Counted from the stretch's first letter, positions 39,201-48,320 are shown. The stretch: 64,000 bases of DNA from Haliotis asinina (GCF_037392515.1 NC_090281.1:42756645-42820644), one strand, 5' to 3'. Program-made: numbers and translations. The notes: generated by a model from the sequence alone, not told the origin.

Positions 39201-42200
39201 CGAGAAAAAAGCTCCTCACAGAAGCGTGGAATAATTCCAGTTTCAGAACCATGGCCCATTATACTGTGAAAACAAAACACACAAGGATTTACGGTGGTGT
39301 GTATGTACTACTCAATACATTAAAAACAAGTTAAATAATTCATCATTAGCGATCATGTCTGTAAATAACTGAGCCTGGACCAGACAATCACGTGATCAAT
39401 AGCATGAACATTAATCTACCAGTCCCTCCTGGATTCCATGGCAAATTTTTAAGAATTCCGCGGCAAATTTAAGCAAATCCTGCACATTATTTTTTAATAT
39501 TCTGCAAACCATTCAGCGGATAGAACATTAAGGAAAAACAACAAAAACATTACAAAGATCTTCATAGATTAATTCACAAACACAGATATAAAATTAAGTC
39601 GACAGTACACATTGAGAATAAAACACTCATTGAAACGATTTCTCTCCTCTCATTCGTAACTTAGATGCCTAAAACTTGCTTCATTAATAAAGTATCTTTG
39701 CTCATGATTATTTCAAAAATGTTGTCACAGTAAATATGTCATTTTGTAACCGATCCTATTTTTGACATTATCTCTAATTTAAATTTCGGCTGTCAGTCCA
39801 TTTTCCTTCAGTTGTTAAAAATAAGCAAATACCACGACAGAAAAGTGGCAAATTATGCATGGATTCTGCAAGAAAACATGTTTTCCGCAGACTAGACGTT
39901 TTTCTGCATTGAGGGTAAATTCAATGATTTTTTTAGCAACCGCGGATTCACGGAATCCAGGGACTGATCTATGCATTTACTACCATGACATGTCAATCAG
40001 GTCAGCGAGCCTAACCACACAATCCCACACAGTCCCATAGTCACAAGCTTGGGTAACTAAAGATCAATTCTAATCCAGATCTTCACTGGTCTGAATGGGA
40101 TGTGATGTTGATTTGAGGACTTGGGTCTTCAGATTTGAACTCCTTCTGCCAGTTATCTTCCAGAGTAGCCCTGGAGGTTTTTGATACAATGTATTTCATT
40201 TTACCACTTGATGTTGTTAGGACAGTTGGTGTTGTGGTTGACGTTGTGGTTGACTTTTATTCTGGTGACAGACTTCTGGTATGATTCTGAGAGTGACATT
40301 TGTGTTGGTAGGAACATTTTAGGAAGTTTCACCTATATAGGCCTACCAAAGTTATAGTCCTGGCAATTGCTGTACAAACCGTTAGCAACAGGCACGCTAG
40401 GACTACCTTAAAGGTCACATGCAACGTAAAACACAACTTTGCAGATTCTGGTACCTTTCGGTGTGTACTTACCGAAACAAATCATAAAAAATGCCAATTC
40501 AACCTATAAAGTTGAAAAAAAACGTGATGAAAAAAAAGCCCGCGAAATCGGAGTTCAAACGTTTCACTAAATTCCCCCCAGCGCTGGGAGCAAAACTGGT
40601 TTCAACGCATGCGCAGTGAATAGGTTCGCGGAGCTTGAAACAATATGCATATCCAGCGTCTGAGGTCGTGAGCAGTAGTCTAGTCTTGGTTGTGTACACA
40701 AACAAGTAAATAATCTACTTGTTACGTAAAAAAAACTTGTTGATTGTGGTAAGCAGTCTCTGTCAAAGAGAAAGCTCAGTGTCTGGTTTATTCACACCTG
40801 CCTGTCTGCTAAAGACAACATGCAATACACAGCTTCAATCACTGACCACGTGCAATTTGAACTTAACACCTATCAGACTATACGACATAAAGAAAATATG
40901 TTGATTTATGACTCTTGCACCCGAGTCCCGTGTCTGCCACATTATGTAATTAGGCACGTGTGATACACATGACATGTTTTTATGTCTGTGGGTTGCAAAA
41001 ATACTACATTCATTTTTTTTCGGATGACTGGATCTGACAGAAACTGGTGCAAACTCTTGTCAGTTTTAAGTCCTGCTTTGTACTTGGACGAATGACAGAT
41101 TCCAGCCACCCAGTAGTTTACCATCTTTACTGACATGATTTTTGATTGGCAAATTCAGAGAACAGATATTTTCTAAACCCAACATCTCTATACACATTCT
41201 TCATGGATAACGACTTCTTTTAGTGTATATGATTTTGTTTGACAACAGTATATGAATGCATATTGAAACGAGGCATCAAGTACACAAAAACATGTTGTTA
41301 TCCATAAAGAATCTGGCTATACTTCTAAAATGCCCATCAAACAGATCATCCTTCTGTACACACAATGAACCCTTGGCATATCAGCAAATGAAACAGCCAA
41401 TCGGAAGCTGTCGTTACACTTGAGTGCATATCCACCCACTATAACTGGATTCGGTCTCCCGAGGGCTTCGTTTCGGGGGAAGTAAGCCCAAGTACAAAAT
41501 ACTGCACTTTTGAATCGCGATTGTACGCTTATAATTGTGTTTATTTGTTTTTTTAAAAGCAGCAATGTATATTATATGTCATGAATAAGTGATAAATGTG
41601 TATTAATTATGTTTCATTTTTTGGTTGCATGTGACCTTTAAGTCAGTGATAAGGTATGAGAGTTACCATGGTTATACTACTCATAGTCACCTTAGCACTA
41701 AGATTGATATACAATCACTCAGTGCAATAGCACTGTAGGCCTCACTGCTCAAAGAGATCTAGTGCTACAACAATGTGAAAGGCCAATGTAAGTGTGGGAC
41801 TTACAATCACATAACAGCTTTGGGCAACAGTGCCCAGATGTTTAAATGTTTAGATCTTACATACTTGATCATGTTTTAAGAGAAATGGTTCAAAACATCA
41901 TATATCAACTTTGGTGTAAAAGTAAGTGCAAACCTATAGCTTTTCCCACTGCCAGTCTGTCCGTATGCAAAGAGGCAAGTGTTGTAGCCCTCAAAGGCCT
42001 TGCCAAGGAGTGGTTGGGCTAGGCTGTCATAGACAGTCTGCTGACTTGAGAACTCGCTGTGACTCCGCTCACATGACCAGAAGGAAAAGTCATATGCAAA
42101 TCGGTAGGTCAAACCATTCTCTGCAGTCACAGTAGTTTCGTTGCCATTCATCGTCACGACTGTCTTGACATTTGGGTCCAATAATTCTCTGAAATAGAAT

Positions 42201-43972
42201 GGAATATTTCTGTATACATCGTCATGATACTGCAGAGGGTGCGCTGACATACAGCATGCACAAGTTTCAGTATGCAGAACACAGTATTATGTTTGAGTGA
42301 GTGAGTAAGGTTAGTGTTACATCTCACTCAGCAATATTCCAGCTTATCATGTATATGGCAGTGGTATGTAAATAACAAGGTCTGGACCATAATCTGAACC
42401 AGTGATCAAAAGCATGAGCTTCAATCTAAGCAATGCGGGATATAACGTGTCAAGCAAGTCTGCGAGCCTGTGGTTGGTTTGAGAAATGCTTGGATTAACA
42501 TCATTAAATACAGTAGACAAAATATAGCAGGTTAAGCTACACATTCAAAGTATCCTCACTACACACTTTCTACATATGATAACAACAACTGATGAACATA
42601 ATAAAGGGGTCTCTGGTCCAAATATCAATGGGAAAGACTGAAATATACCCGAAGGACTCCAGACCCATCTTACACATGTTCATTTCAAACACTGTTGTGA
42701 TTGTATTTTACGTTCATACTTTAAGCATGTTTAGACTTCCAGATGTGTGTGTTGATCATGATTTTCAATATTAGTATTATTACCATGATCATGATAAGTG
42801 GATGGACATATACTAAGGGTATATGGCATATGCATGAATCCATATACAGTAATGGCAAGGCTTCCAGTTATTGCACCTTCCTCAATTAATTCATCATCTA
42901 AAGAAACTGAACTAAATAAACTCAGTTATTAGTTACATACATTATTGATTATATCTAAAGGCAATATGAAAGCAAATAAGCTAGAGTCATATCAGGGTTA
43001 GGAAACTCTGACCTTAACCCCAACCTTGTACACACACACCCGCCACCCCCCAATAAAATTTTTAAAATGGAAGGAATGTTTTATAACAGGATAGTTTTCT
43101 GATACTAGTTTTCCATCTTCTTAACATGCTGATCCTGGATCGACGCCATGAATATCTCTTGAAAAGAATCTCAATAAAAATAATCATGTCATTGAATATA
43201 ACGTGATGTAAACCCAGGATTAAATATCTATAAACATTAAAGCCAGAAAATCATAATAATGAGAACTTGATGAAACTAGATGACATTCAACCTACCTTTG
43301 ACTGAGTGGTCTGACGCGGACAGCAACAGTAACACTTGTACAGCTGTCTTCATCACTGTCAATATCACCTAGGTCATCATAACTCACATCATATTTCCGA
43401 GGTGTTTCCATCTGTACAACTTTGTAGCAGTCTGGTGTCCGAAATATGCGGCTTTCAAGTGTATGACGTCTTGCAACTTTTGTTGGTGTCCGAAACGGAT
43501 CTGTACTTGAAGGCGCTAATTCAACATCAAAGATGGGCTTTTTAGGAGCCTCATCAACTTTTTTTATCTTAGGGGGCAGTGTGTCAAGTTTCTTCTCCTT
43601 TGGGAGGCATTCATCTGTTTTTTTCATGATTTGATCCTTTGTTTCATCAAGACTTGAGTCTGGAGTAGATGTGTCGATTGGCTGAGGTGGGTTATCCATG
43701 CCTTTGTTTTCTTTACCAATATTTAAGCCAAGCTTTTCTGTAAACTTGGACACAAATCTTGACATAAGATTATTGTCCATCGGGGACAAGGGGTGGATAG
43801 CTGCCTCGGGTTTAATTACTCCAGTGGATTGTGTCCCTCCAATAGATGTTTCAACCGTCTCTTCGTTGAACGTTACACCTTTTGTTTGAGGATTGGATGG
43901 AACATGGGGTAGAAGCCTTTTACTCTTCCCCCTAGGAGTTGTTTTTTTCGGCGAATTTATCCTTCCCGACAT
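10801..43972 (-). CDS. KIF14: Kinesin-like protein KIF14 (kinesin-3 family mitotic motor), complete
   Basis: Thirty-one exons, read from high to low coordinates: 43296-43972, 41934-42188, 39173-39263, 38769-38867, 38504-38587, 38172-38279, 37704-37820, 36314-36432, 36010-36108, 31017-31090, 30225-30366, 29825-29888, 28806-28990, 28531-28633, 27852-27889, 27153-27263, 26551-26698, 26166-26252, 25960-26025, 25449-25679, 24673-24813, 24159-24265, 23255-23337, 22502-22594, 20841-20942, 19905-20089, 18404-18559, 18087-18224, 17904-17984, 11432-11588, 10801-11171. They sum to 4512 nt, 1503 aa (human KIF14 is about 1650). A basic, Pro/Ser/Thr-rich extension (1 to about 212) precedes the motor. Visible motor motifs are P-loop GQTGSGKS (302-309), switch I NDKSSRSH (420-427), switch II DLAGSE (459-464) and [10 protein letters not shown] in exon 8. 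An FHA domain (about 650-760) is followed by coiled coils (about 765-970) and a tail. Family role: spindle midzone and midbody motor in cytokinesis. All introns are GT-AG except the one after exon 21, which is GC-AG. Confidence 0.95.
11337..11452 (-). repeat. Tandem copy of the 3' end of KIF14 exon 30 and its splice donor
   Basis: The unit TGTCTACCAGACACCAGGTG then TTTTACCTTCTA (true donor, exon end 11432) has a copy 65 bp lower, TGTCTACCAGACACAAGCTG then TCTTACCCTCTC. Both are followed by ACAGCTG. Confidence 0.75.
12387..12562. repeat. Inverted terminal repeat of the DIRS-like element, low-coordinate side
   Basis: It matches the reverse complement of 17081-17263 along nearly its whole length, including the blocks AAGCTTCGCTTAGTAGGAG and GTATCTGGATCTCCCCAC. 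A shorter second copy of the outermost 24 bases (ACTTACCTTTACCATAGGTC) occurs at 12633-12656. Confidence 0.85.
12888..14202 (-). pseudogene. Tyrosine recombinase (YR) remnant of the DIRS-like element
   Basis: The N-terminal core-binding part lies at 14202-13714 (helices around [15 protein letters not shown] and [20 protein letters not shown]). The catalytic part is split. At 13656-13459 is [15 protein letters not shown] with the first catalytic Arg; at 13187-12888 is [16 protein letters not shown] then DIMAGCFW, matching the second Arg block and the H/W position. The terminal tyrosine is not recognisable. There are at least two frame breaks. Confidence 0.75.
14190..14481 (-). pseudogene. Truncated RNase H and post-RNase H linker
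   Basis: The first RNase H strand with its catalytic Asp ([11 protein letters not shown], 14481 frame) is followed almost directly by the linker downstream of RNase H ([20 protein letters not shown], 14398 frame). The rest of RNase H is therefore deleted. The linker continues with LLLVAPWW, typical of DIRS-like pol proteins, before the recombinase begins. Confidence 0.6.
14618..15370 (-). pseudogene. DIRS-type reverse transcriptase remnant
   Basis: The piece at 15370-15050 carries the N-terminal RT signature (LGKNAIEEV then [13 protein letters not shown]). After a frameshift, the piece at 14998-14618 carries the catalytic YIDD motif ([11 protein letters not shown]) followed by [14 protein letters not shown], the usual context of DIRS and Ngaro RTs. 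The middle part between them is out of frame. The enzyme cannot be active. Confidence 0.75.
15713..16603 (-). pseudogene. gag-like remnant of the DIRS-like element
   Basis: The N-terminal piece (16603 to 16379) has a Cys/His cluster, [19 protein letters not shown] followed by LDCARKRK, resembling the small zinc-binding motif at the start of DIRS-type gag proteins. Further pieces in shifted frames follow to 15713. The order before the reverse transcriptase supports the assignment; the sequence itself is poorly conserved. Confidence 0.55.
17081..17263. repeat. Inverted terminal repeat of the DIRS-like element, high-coordinate side
   Basis: This is the inverted partner of 12387-12562. It ends with ATAGACCTATGGTAAGGTAA, the outer end of the element. 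Confidence 0.85.
17490..17780 (-). repeat. Solo terminal repeat of the second DIRS-like family
   Basis: It matches 34425-34600 in order: GCGATGAAGGAGAGAGTGAC, then a spacer, then GCATAATAAGCATGAGTCAG and GATAAGGAAAAATAA. No coding remnant is attached. It lies in KIF14 intron 29, about 120 bp below exon 29. Confidence 0.6.
18237..18279 (+). repeat. (ATC)14 microsatellite next to the exon 28 acceptor
   Basis: An uninterrupted trinucleotide array. On the minus strand it reads (GAT)n and ends 12 nt before the exon 28 acceptor AG (18225-18226). Confidence 0.95.
18716..19640 (+). repeat. Minisatellite array in KIF14 intron 26
   Basis: Over 900 bp of CATCATCAGATTYCYACTC units; the central part forms a higher-order unit of about 51 bp containing CCCATGAGACATTCCCACTC. 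The unit is a multiple of three, so long plus-strand frames appear, but they are translations of the repeat and not genes. Confidence 0.9.
20185..20290 (-). mobile_element. SINE fragment, long family
   Basis: A tail part, AGCTATATGGTAGTGATCTG followed by GGTCTGGACCAGACAATC, in inverse orientation to 6782-7054. The head is missing. KIF14 intron 25. Confidence 0.7.
20403..20737. repeat. Inverted-repeat element with 50-bp arms
   Basis: The arm 20403-20457 (TCGAACAAACCTGTAGAGG, then CTCCTTGGGGTA) is repeated inverted at 20683-20737, almost without mismatch. The interior has no gene. KIF14 intron 25. Confidence 0.75.
20737..20823. repeat. Hairpin with 32-bp perfect arms beside the exon 25 splice donor
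   Basis: The arm at 20737-20768 and its inverse at 20792-20823 share the ATCCTCCTTGGGGTAC motif with the neighbouring inverted repeat. Its end is 17 nt from the KIF14 exon 25 boundary (20841). Confidence 0.8.
21522..22312 (-). mobile_element. tRNA-derived SINE, short family, split by a Harbinger-like MITE
   Basis: The tail and body lie at 21522-21646 (TTTTAGCAAGATTTCAGCAA, GGGGACACCAGAAATGGGT) and the tRNA-like head at 22206-22312 (inverse of GGTAACATGGTGGTTAAGGC). The 553 bp between them are the MITE at 21650-22202. Confidence 0.7.
21650..22202. mobile_element. TIR transposon (Harbinger-like MITE) nested in a SINE
   Basis: The ends are inverted repeats of about 55 bp starting CACTCCACYACTGAGTCTAA and are flanked by TTA (21647-21649 and 22203-22205). 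A TTA or TWA duplication is typical of PIF/Harbinger elements. The 553-bp interior has no convincing coding sequence. The SINE continues on either side (21522-21646 and 22206-22312). Confidence 0.75.
23425..23690 (+). repeat. Minisatellite, about 35 bp unit, KIF14 intron 22
   Basis: Repeats of GTGAAGGTCAGGTGCAGCTG and GGTCACAGAG, about seven copies, with variable sub-unit order. Confidence 0.85.
24379..24475 (-). mobile_element. SINE fragment, short family
   Basis: Tail and body only: GAGTTTAGTTTTACGCCGC, AGCAATATTCCAGCAATATC, then GGGGACACCAGAAAATGGGC. KIF14 intron 21. Confidence 0.8.
25233..25395 (-). mobile_element. SINE fragment, long family
   Basis: It contains TCTGGACCAGACAATCCAGT, GATCAACAGCATGAGCATC and the TGGGATACTATGACATGT block, in inverse orientation. 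KIF14 intron 20. Confidence 0.75.
26441..26575 (-). repeat. Tandem copies of the 3' end of KIF14 exon 17 and its splice donor
   Basis: GTTCACCTACCAGTGCCTTC at 26541 (true donor, exon end 26551) recurs as GTTCACCTACCAGTTCCTTC at 26478, 63 bp below. A weaker third copy starts at 26441. First and second copies match at 28 of 31 positions. Confidence 0.85.
26805..26935 (-). mobile_element. SINE fragment, long family
   Basis: It contains AACATTCCAGCTATTTAGCG and GTCTGGACCAGACGATCAAG followed by AGCATGAGCATCGATCTACG, in inverse orientation. KIF14 intron 16. Confidence 0.75.
28255..28450 (-). mobile_element. SINE, long family
   Basis: The tail AGCATTATTCCAGCTATATG leads through the TCTGGATCAGACAATCC and GATGACATGTGTCAAGCAAG blocks to CCACCCAATCCTGTTAATTG, matching the inverse of 6782-7054 except for the outer head. 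KIF14 intron 14. Confidence 0.8.
29505..29650 (-). mobile_element. tRNA-derived SINE, short family
   Basis: Body CACCAGAAATGGGCTTCACA, then B box as GGGGAATCGAACC (inverse of GGTTCGATTCCCC) and A-box inverse AAGCTACCCCACC. KIF14 intron 12. Confidence 0.8.
31340..34600 (-). mobile_element. Internally deleted DIRS-like element, second family, in KIF14 intron 9
   Basis: Short inverted ends, CTTATCCTGACTCATGCTTA at 31354-31373 and its inverse near 34562-34598, flank gag-like and RNase H remnants on the minus strand. Gag-like blocks lie at 33195-32821 ([19 protein letters not shown], then [10 protein letters not shown]). A post-RT segment is at 32780-32538, RNase H at 32541-32254 ([14 protein letters not shown], with TDN later), and the RNase H end with linker at 32178-31613 ([15 protein letters not shown]). 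Most of the RT and all of the YR are gone. The gag block matches the one at 57740-57900. Confidence 0.7.
34670..34795 (-). mobile_element. SINE, short family, diverged
   Basis: Tail TGTGCCACTTCTAGCAATATT, body GGGACACCAGGAATGAACTT, and a degraded tRNA-like head ending CTACCCCACTGCCCCC. KIF14 intron 9, beside the second DIRS-like element. Confidence 0.7.
34832..35105. repeat. MITE-like repeat, copy 1
   Basis: The ends are rich in inverted TATCGATAATCGTGATACTT-like motifs. Its left start (GTGGCAATATATCGTAC) and right end (CTGTATCGTCACACCTC) are roughly inverse. It resembles 51929-52195 along its length. KIF14 intron 9. Confidence 0.55.
35105..35835 (+). repeat. Irregular minisatellite, KIF14 intron 9
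   Basis: More than 700 bp of variants of GAGTGATGTCATGCCATTCC, with units of about 18-27 bp. The plus-strand open frame 35374-35745 is an artefact of the repeat. Confidence 0.85.
36178..36343 (-). repeat. Tandem copies of the 3' end of KIF14 exon 8 and its splice donor
   Basis: On the plus strand, four units of 40-43 bp start at 36178, 36221, 36261 and 36304. The last contains the true exon end (36314) and donor. Each unit holds variants of ACTCACCATGTAAGCACGGA and CTTGGTATGGAATA. Three are intronic. Confidence 0.85.
38975..39082 (+). repeat. Short tandem repeat, KIF14 intron 3
   Basis: Several imperfect copies of GACATACAGTCCATAGAGA-type units, about 20 bp each. Confidence 0.65.
39345..40100 (-). 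mobile_element. SINE, long family, split by a TIR transposon
   Basis: The left piece (39345-39417) has GCCTGGACCAGACAATCACG then CATGAACATTAATC. The right piece (39967-40100) resumes with ATGACATGTCAATCAGGTCA and CCTAACCACACAATCC. The 549 bp between them are the TIR element described separately. Confidence 0.75.
39418..39966. mobile_element. TIR transposon nested in a SINE
   Basis: It starts CAGTCCCTCCTGGATTCC and ends GGAATCCAGGGACTG, an imperfect inverted pair. The flanks are pieces of one SINE copy (39345-39417 and 39967-40100) with a shared ATCTAC/ATCTAT at the break. The CAGTCCCT-type end and a short duplication suggest a hAT-like MITE, but the duplication length (about 6 bp) is unclear. 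It lies in KIF14 intron 2. Confidence 0.65.
40412..41637. mobile_element. Non-autonomous DNA transposon with TTAA target duplication (piggyBac-like)
   Basis: Terminal inverted repeats AGGTCACATGCAAC (40412-40425) and its inverse (41624-41637) are perfect and flanked on both sides by TTAA (40408-40411 and 41638-41641). TTAA duplication is characteristic of piggyBac-type transposases. No transposase frame is visible in the 1226 bp. It lies in KIF14 intron 2. Confidence 0.8.
42293..42480 (-). mobile_element. SINE, long family, diverged
   Basis: GAGTGAGTAAGGTTAGTGTT, then CAGCAATATTCCAGCTTATC, GGTCTGGACC and ATAACGTGTCAAGCAAGTC in order. KIF14 intron 1. Confidence 0.75.
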
Positions 43973-44600
43973 GTTTACACTCAGTGATTCCGTATCAAGT
44001 TATCAAGCCTCGATGTATAAAATATATCACTTTCGGTAAGTCGCCTAGCCAGGCAACATGACACAATCTAAAGGTATTAAACGTACCTTTCGTTGTTAAT
44101 CCTGTGACACTGATTGCACTGTAAGGAATGAATTCGATCGGAATCAGTCGCACGCACCAGGATTACCTGTTAATCTCTCTCGATACACAATTGTCACGGG
44201 CCACCAAATGTCAATGTGAACCGGTGCCAAGACCAAATGAAATCTACAATGTAATGCACAGTTTTCGCGCACACGCCATTACTCACAACCATAGTCAATC
44301 ACTTGTGATTTTTTAAAGTTGAATCACCTTAATACACATAGATCATAATCTCCCATAACGTGGTTATCCATTTGATTAATCCACCATATGCAAACATTAT
44401 CCACTTCGGGACTTGTTTTGAAATTGCCTCGCCTTTGCGCCAGCTTTCGGCTCATTCGAACAAACACGGTTCTGATTGGCTAATATTCTTAGAAGCAGAC
44501 ATTTTCTTCAGCGTTATGTCTGAGTCACAGGGGGCCTCAGTCGAACAAGCTAACCAATGCGCATTTTACGCCTTTTAAAATTACAAGGTAAACAAAACTC
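43973..44600 (-). promoter_or_regulatory. Candidate KIF14 promoter with E2F-type and CCAAT motifs
   Basis: Within 630 bp upstream of the KIF14 ATG are a perfect E2F consensus TTTCGCGC (44263-44270), a second E2F-like TTTGCGCC (44434-44441), a CCAAT box on the minus strand (ATTGG on plus, 44475-44479) and one on the plus strand (44554-44558). G2/M kinesin genes are usually controlled through E2F/DREAM and NF-Y sites, so the motif set fits the gene. Occupancy and start site are inferred. Confidence 0.4.
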
Positions 44601-44759
44601 TCCATGACACGAAACCAAATGTACTCCCTCACACAAACTAAGTGCACATTTCTACCTTGGTATAAAAGAAAAGATGTCCGCAACAATTAATGTCCTCTGA
44701 TCCTCTGGTTTTCATGAGAGAAGCACGAGTTTGAAGTTCTTGAAAGACATTTAGAAGTT

Positions 44760-44866
44760 GAATGAACGTGAATGACACGTTTTATGGATAACAGTTAGTA
44801 TATAGTACCACTTGTGTAAAGAAACCTTTTAAGAGGTTATCCATAAAACCTGTCACGTATTCATTC
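44760..44866. repeat. Inverted repeat upstream of the KIF14 promoter region
   Basis: The left arm 44760-44792 (TTTTATGGATAAC core) and right arm 44836-44866 are near-perfect inverses around a 43-bp loop. It is probably a small MITE. Confidence 0.6.
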
Positions 44867-45944
44867 AAGAATATGTGTTTCAAATTAGCAGTTTGTATTC
44901 AGAGAGCTCAGTTATTCTTCCCAAAGTTATGTTTTTTGTAAATACAACTAACCAGTTTGCGGAATAGACACTGGTCCGCTAGCCTGTGACTAGTAAAAAT
45001 CCAGTCGGGCCAATATATCCCCACAGTCACTGGCCCGTTTGGCAGAGGGGGCACTATCCACGCAAAGAGAGTGTTATATCAATTCTTTGATGCACAAAAA
45101 CTAATAGCTTAAAAATTCTAGGGAGGCAGCTGCCCCCATAAGTTAAACTACATGTTTTAAATCATGCAAAATTGTGGCCTGAAAAATGTTGGTATGTTTC
45201 TTCTTGAAAGCTTTTTGCTTAGTTTCTGTATTCAGATTTGGGCTTGTGAATTATTTAGTTGCCTCACAATGCACCTGGACTGTATTGAATATGTGTGCTG
45301 TTTAATGTTAATCTATCAAAGAGTGCACTTACCTGAATACCTCAAACAAACAATTAATAAAAGCTCCAGATGAATTGTGTATCTGCGTATAATACATAGT
45401 CAAAAACTTATCTGGAGCTCTGAAACAACTCCCGCTATTACACGAGAATCGAATCTGTGTCATATTTCCTTAAAACGCTTGGGGTTTTTTTTAAACATTA
45501 GAATATAACCGAAGGACGTGACAAATGTCTTTGTTGATATTAGTGCATATGCAGATTTATGTGATCTATTGGAGACATTGGCCTATACAGTGCTCGAATA
45601 AGGTAAGTGCCTAATATTATACATATGACATTTATTAAAATCATTGCTTCAGTTTATAGAACACAATCATTCTACTTGCTTCACGTTGTCATTGGGTTTT
45701 CTCTCCATGCGGTCAGAGACAATAAAATACATCAGAGGTCTCTCCTGCTACAATTATTACACCTACACGCTTAGCTCTAGTCTGTCGTACAGACCCTGAA
45801 GCAAACATATCCAAGAAAGTATACTGAATACTTTTAGTTCCCAAACGTGTTATTGATATTGGACAAAGACTGTGATCAGGTTCGTGGTAGGAATCTAAAG
45901 ACATATTTGGCAGTTGCTAGTAAACAATGATTGACAGTAACAAT

Positions 45945-46310
45945 AGTAATAGTGATAGTCTGCTTATATGGCGCTTATATCCAGGCACATTACCCGCTGC
46001 GTACATCACTCTCCTTGGTCATAATATCATAGTACTCTCCGACATATTTGCAACTCTCTGCATATCATACAGCCATGCTGCCTCCTAGGCGCAATGAGCC
46101 TGTCACTAACATTGTCAGCATAACCTCGCGGGTACCCATGTTACAAGTGGGTGAACTGAGACAATGCGGATCAAAGTATCTTGTCCAGGATACCACGCAA
46201 ATATGTCTACCTTGAGACCCGAACCTAGGTGCCTCCGCCGGGCATCGAACCCGGGCTTTCAGCGTGATAAGCAGACCCCTTACCACTGCGCGCATACTGT
46301 TGTGCTCTGC
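45945..46310 (-). mobile_element. tRNA-like repeat of a third type
   Basis: On the minus strand it begins with a tRNA-like segment: A-box-like GCGCAGTGGTAAGGGGTC and a clean B box, GGGTTCGATGCCC, near 46243-46255. The body continues to about 45945 (ATATGGCGCTTATATCCAGG on plus). It differs from the other two families, which end in CACTC repeats. It occurs once in the window, so its ends are uncertain. Confidence 0.6.
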
Positions 46311-46691
46311 AGTATATAAAACATTGGGTGGAACTCACGTTCGGTTGATGTCATCAAAAATAATCAGTGGAAAGCACGAGTCCATATTGAATGACAGTTT
46401 ACAGACGAACCTGGTGATTTCCAAATGCATATGTCATAGGTAAAAGTCTTCTTAGCTCTTATGGAAGTACATGTCGGTGAAACATGGGCATTTTAGTGGA
46501 ATGTATTCGTACGTTTTCTTTTATAATACGTAAAGTCTTGGAAAGCGTATGCACTCTTATTCTTTTTTAGAGCATGATTAAGTTGTATCTAATTATCTTG
46601 CAAAGATTTGAAAGGAATATGCTACGGAGGGGGTTACTGAGATGACTGTCACAGACACGATGCAAGCTTCCATAAGACCACACGATCATCA

Positions 46692-46822
46692 CTTGAGGGG
46701 GGAGGGGTAGCCTAGTGCTTAATGCGTTCGATTCCCCACATGGATACAATGTCTACTGTCCCCTGCCGTGATATTGCTAGAATATTGTTGAAAGCGACGT
46801 AAAACTGAATCCACTCACTCAT
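46692..46822 (+). mobile_element. SINE, short family, with a deletion in the tRNA-like head
   Basis: The A box GGGGTAGCCTAGTGCTTAAT runs almost directly into the B box GTTCGATTCCCCACATGG, so the middle of the head is missing. The body and tail (TGCCGTGATATTGCTAGAAT, CGACGTAAAACTG) follow. Intergenic. Confidence 0.8.
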
Positions 46823-48262
46823 GACACGCGACAATCTACAAAAGGATTATATATATCGTGGTAGTGCAGCACGCCTGAGTATCTGCAGCTTGATTGACAA
46901 GGACACATCGAATTCTGTAACATGAAAGTGTAGGACAGGTGACAGCTGGTTATCGAGGACAAGTAACAGTCTACAATAATACAAATGCAGACAATCTAAT
47001 CTTCATTTCTAACATATATCCCTGAGATCTATGTAAATATTTGCATCTTTGAACTCATTACCACACCAGGCATAACCAGCACATAACGTTCTTTTAAAGT
47101 TTGTCACCAAGCTGATTTTTTTCTAACGAAAAGTACTTTACATTTGAAAGGGGTGTATAACTCTGCTATGGTGGTCACGCGTGAGTGTGTACGGAAGTAA
47201 GGACCTGAACTGCAGTTGAATATTTTACTGATCAGAGGTTTGTTAACACGCAATGATTAAGGCAGAGATATAGTGCATTTGTTTTAATTATGTTTCAACT
47301 GTTGTCAACATGTGACAACACTGCGGGACTTGTGAAATTACATTGCTTGTTACATGTCCATATCTACTAATCTAGTTTCCTTTTGATCGTGCACAGAGAC
47401 CATATATCGTTGCATGGTATATACTCCAGTATATGGTCTCAGATCGTGCACTATCGAACCTATTGTCAAATGCCTTTTTGCAGTACGCTTTTAAAATAAC
47501 TGAAATACATTTTGATATAAAATCATGTATTTTTACTGTGTGTTAATGTGATGTATGTGTGAGCAAACAACGCAAAATGCAGTAGCATTTCATACATGTA
47601 TGTTATTAGATGGCAGCTCTCTGTGGGACAGTGTCTTTATAAACAAAACAGTGTTCAAGTACAAAAAATGCTTTGACATTGTTAATAGTCTGCTTGCAAT
47701 TTCTATGGCAACTACCAGCTGTCTGTGTGTTGGTATTTCAAAGGAGTGGTGAGCAATTTCAAGAAAATATAATTGAAGTAACTCTAAAACCAAATGTGAA
47801 ATATTTATGAAGCTGCTTCATGTTACACTGAAGTGGGTCAGTAAACTGATCGATTCTCAATCCTGCAAAAATTTTAAAATAATCTTGTTTCAGTAAATGA
47901 TTGGTAGGCATGAGAGTAAGGCCGACATGAAAGTTTATATATTTGTCAACTGTTGAAGTAAGGGCGATGGTTACCAAAGAAACCTATTCTGACTCTGAGT
48001 AAGTACTGTTGTTGAAGTTGCTTAAGTCGGTATCAGAGCATATACTGTCATCAATAAATGCATGCTTCTCATTGGAAGGTACGCTGGAAGAAAGTCCACA
48101 TTTACAAGCTTTGCAATGCCCTTTAAAGGTGATGTTTCCAAGACATTTCCAGTTTTGGAAATATGTGCTTTCCAAAAATGTGCAAGTTTGGAAATATCCA
48201 TAAGGGGGGATAACTGTTGGATGGTGGTAAATGATTGCTCTTTGCATGCTCTAAGACCTAAT

Positions 48263-48263
48263 C

Positions 48264-48320
<57 letters not shown>

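Noticed and set aside
43336..43889. Plus-strand frames opposite KIF14 exon 1
   Set aside because: They are antisense shadows of the long first coding exon.
47397..47441. Small hairpin with GAGACCATATA arms
   Set aside because: The arms are only 11 bp with partial extension and no associated gene; too weak to report as a functional element.
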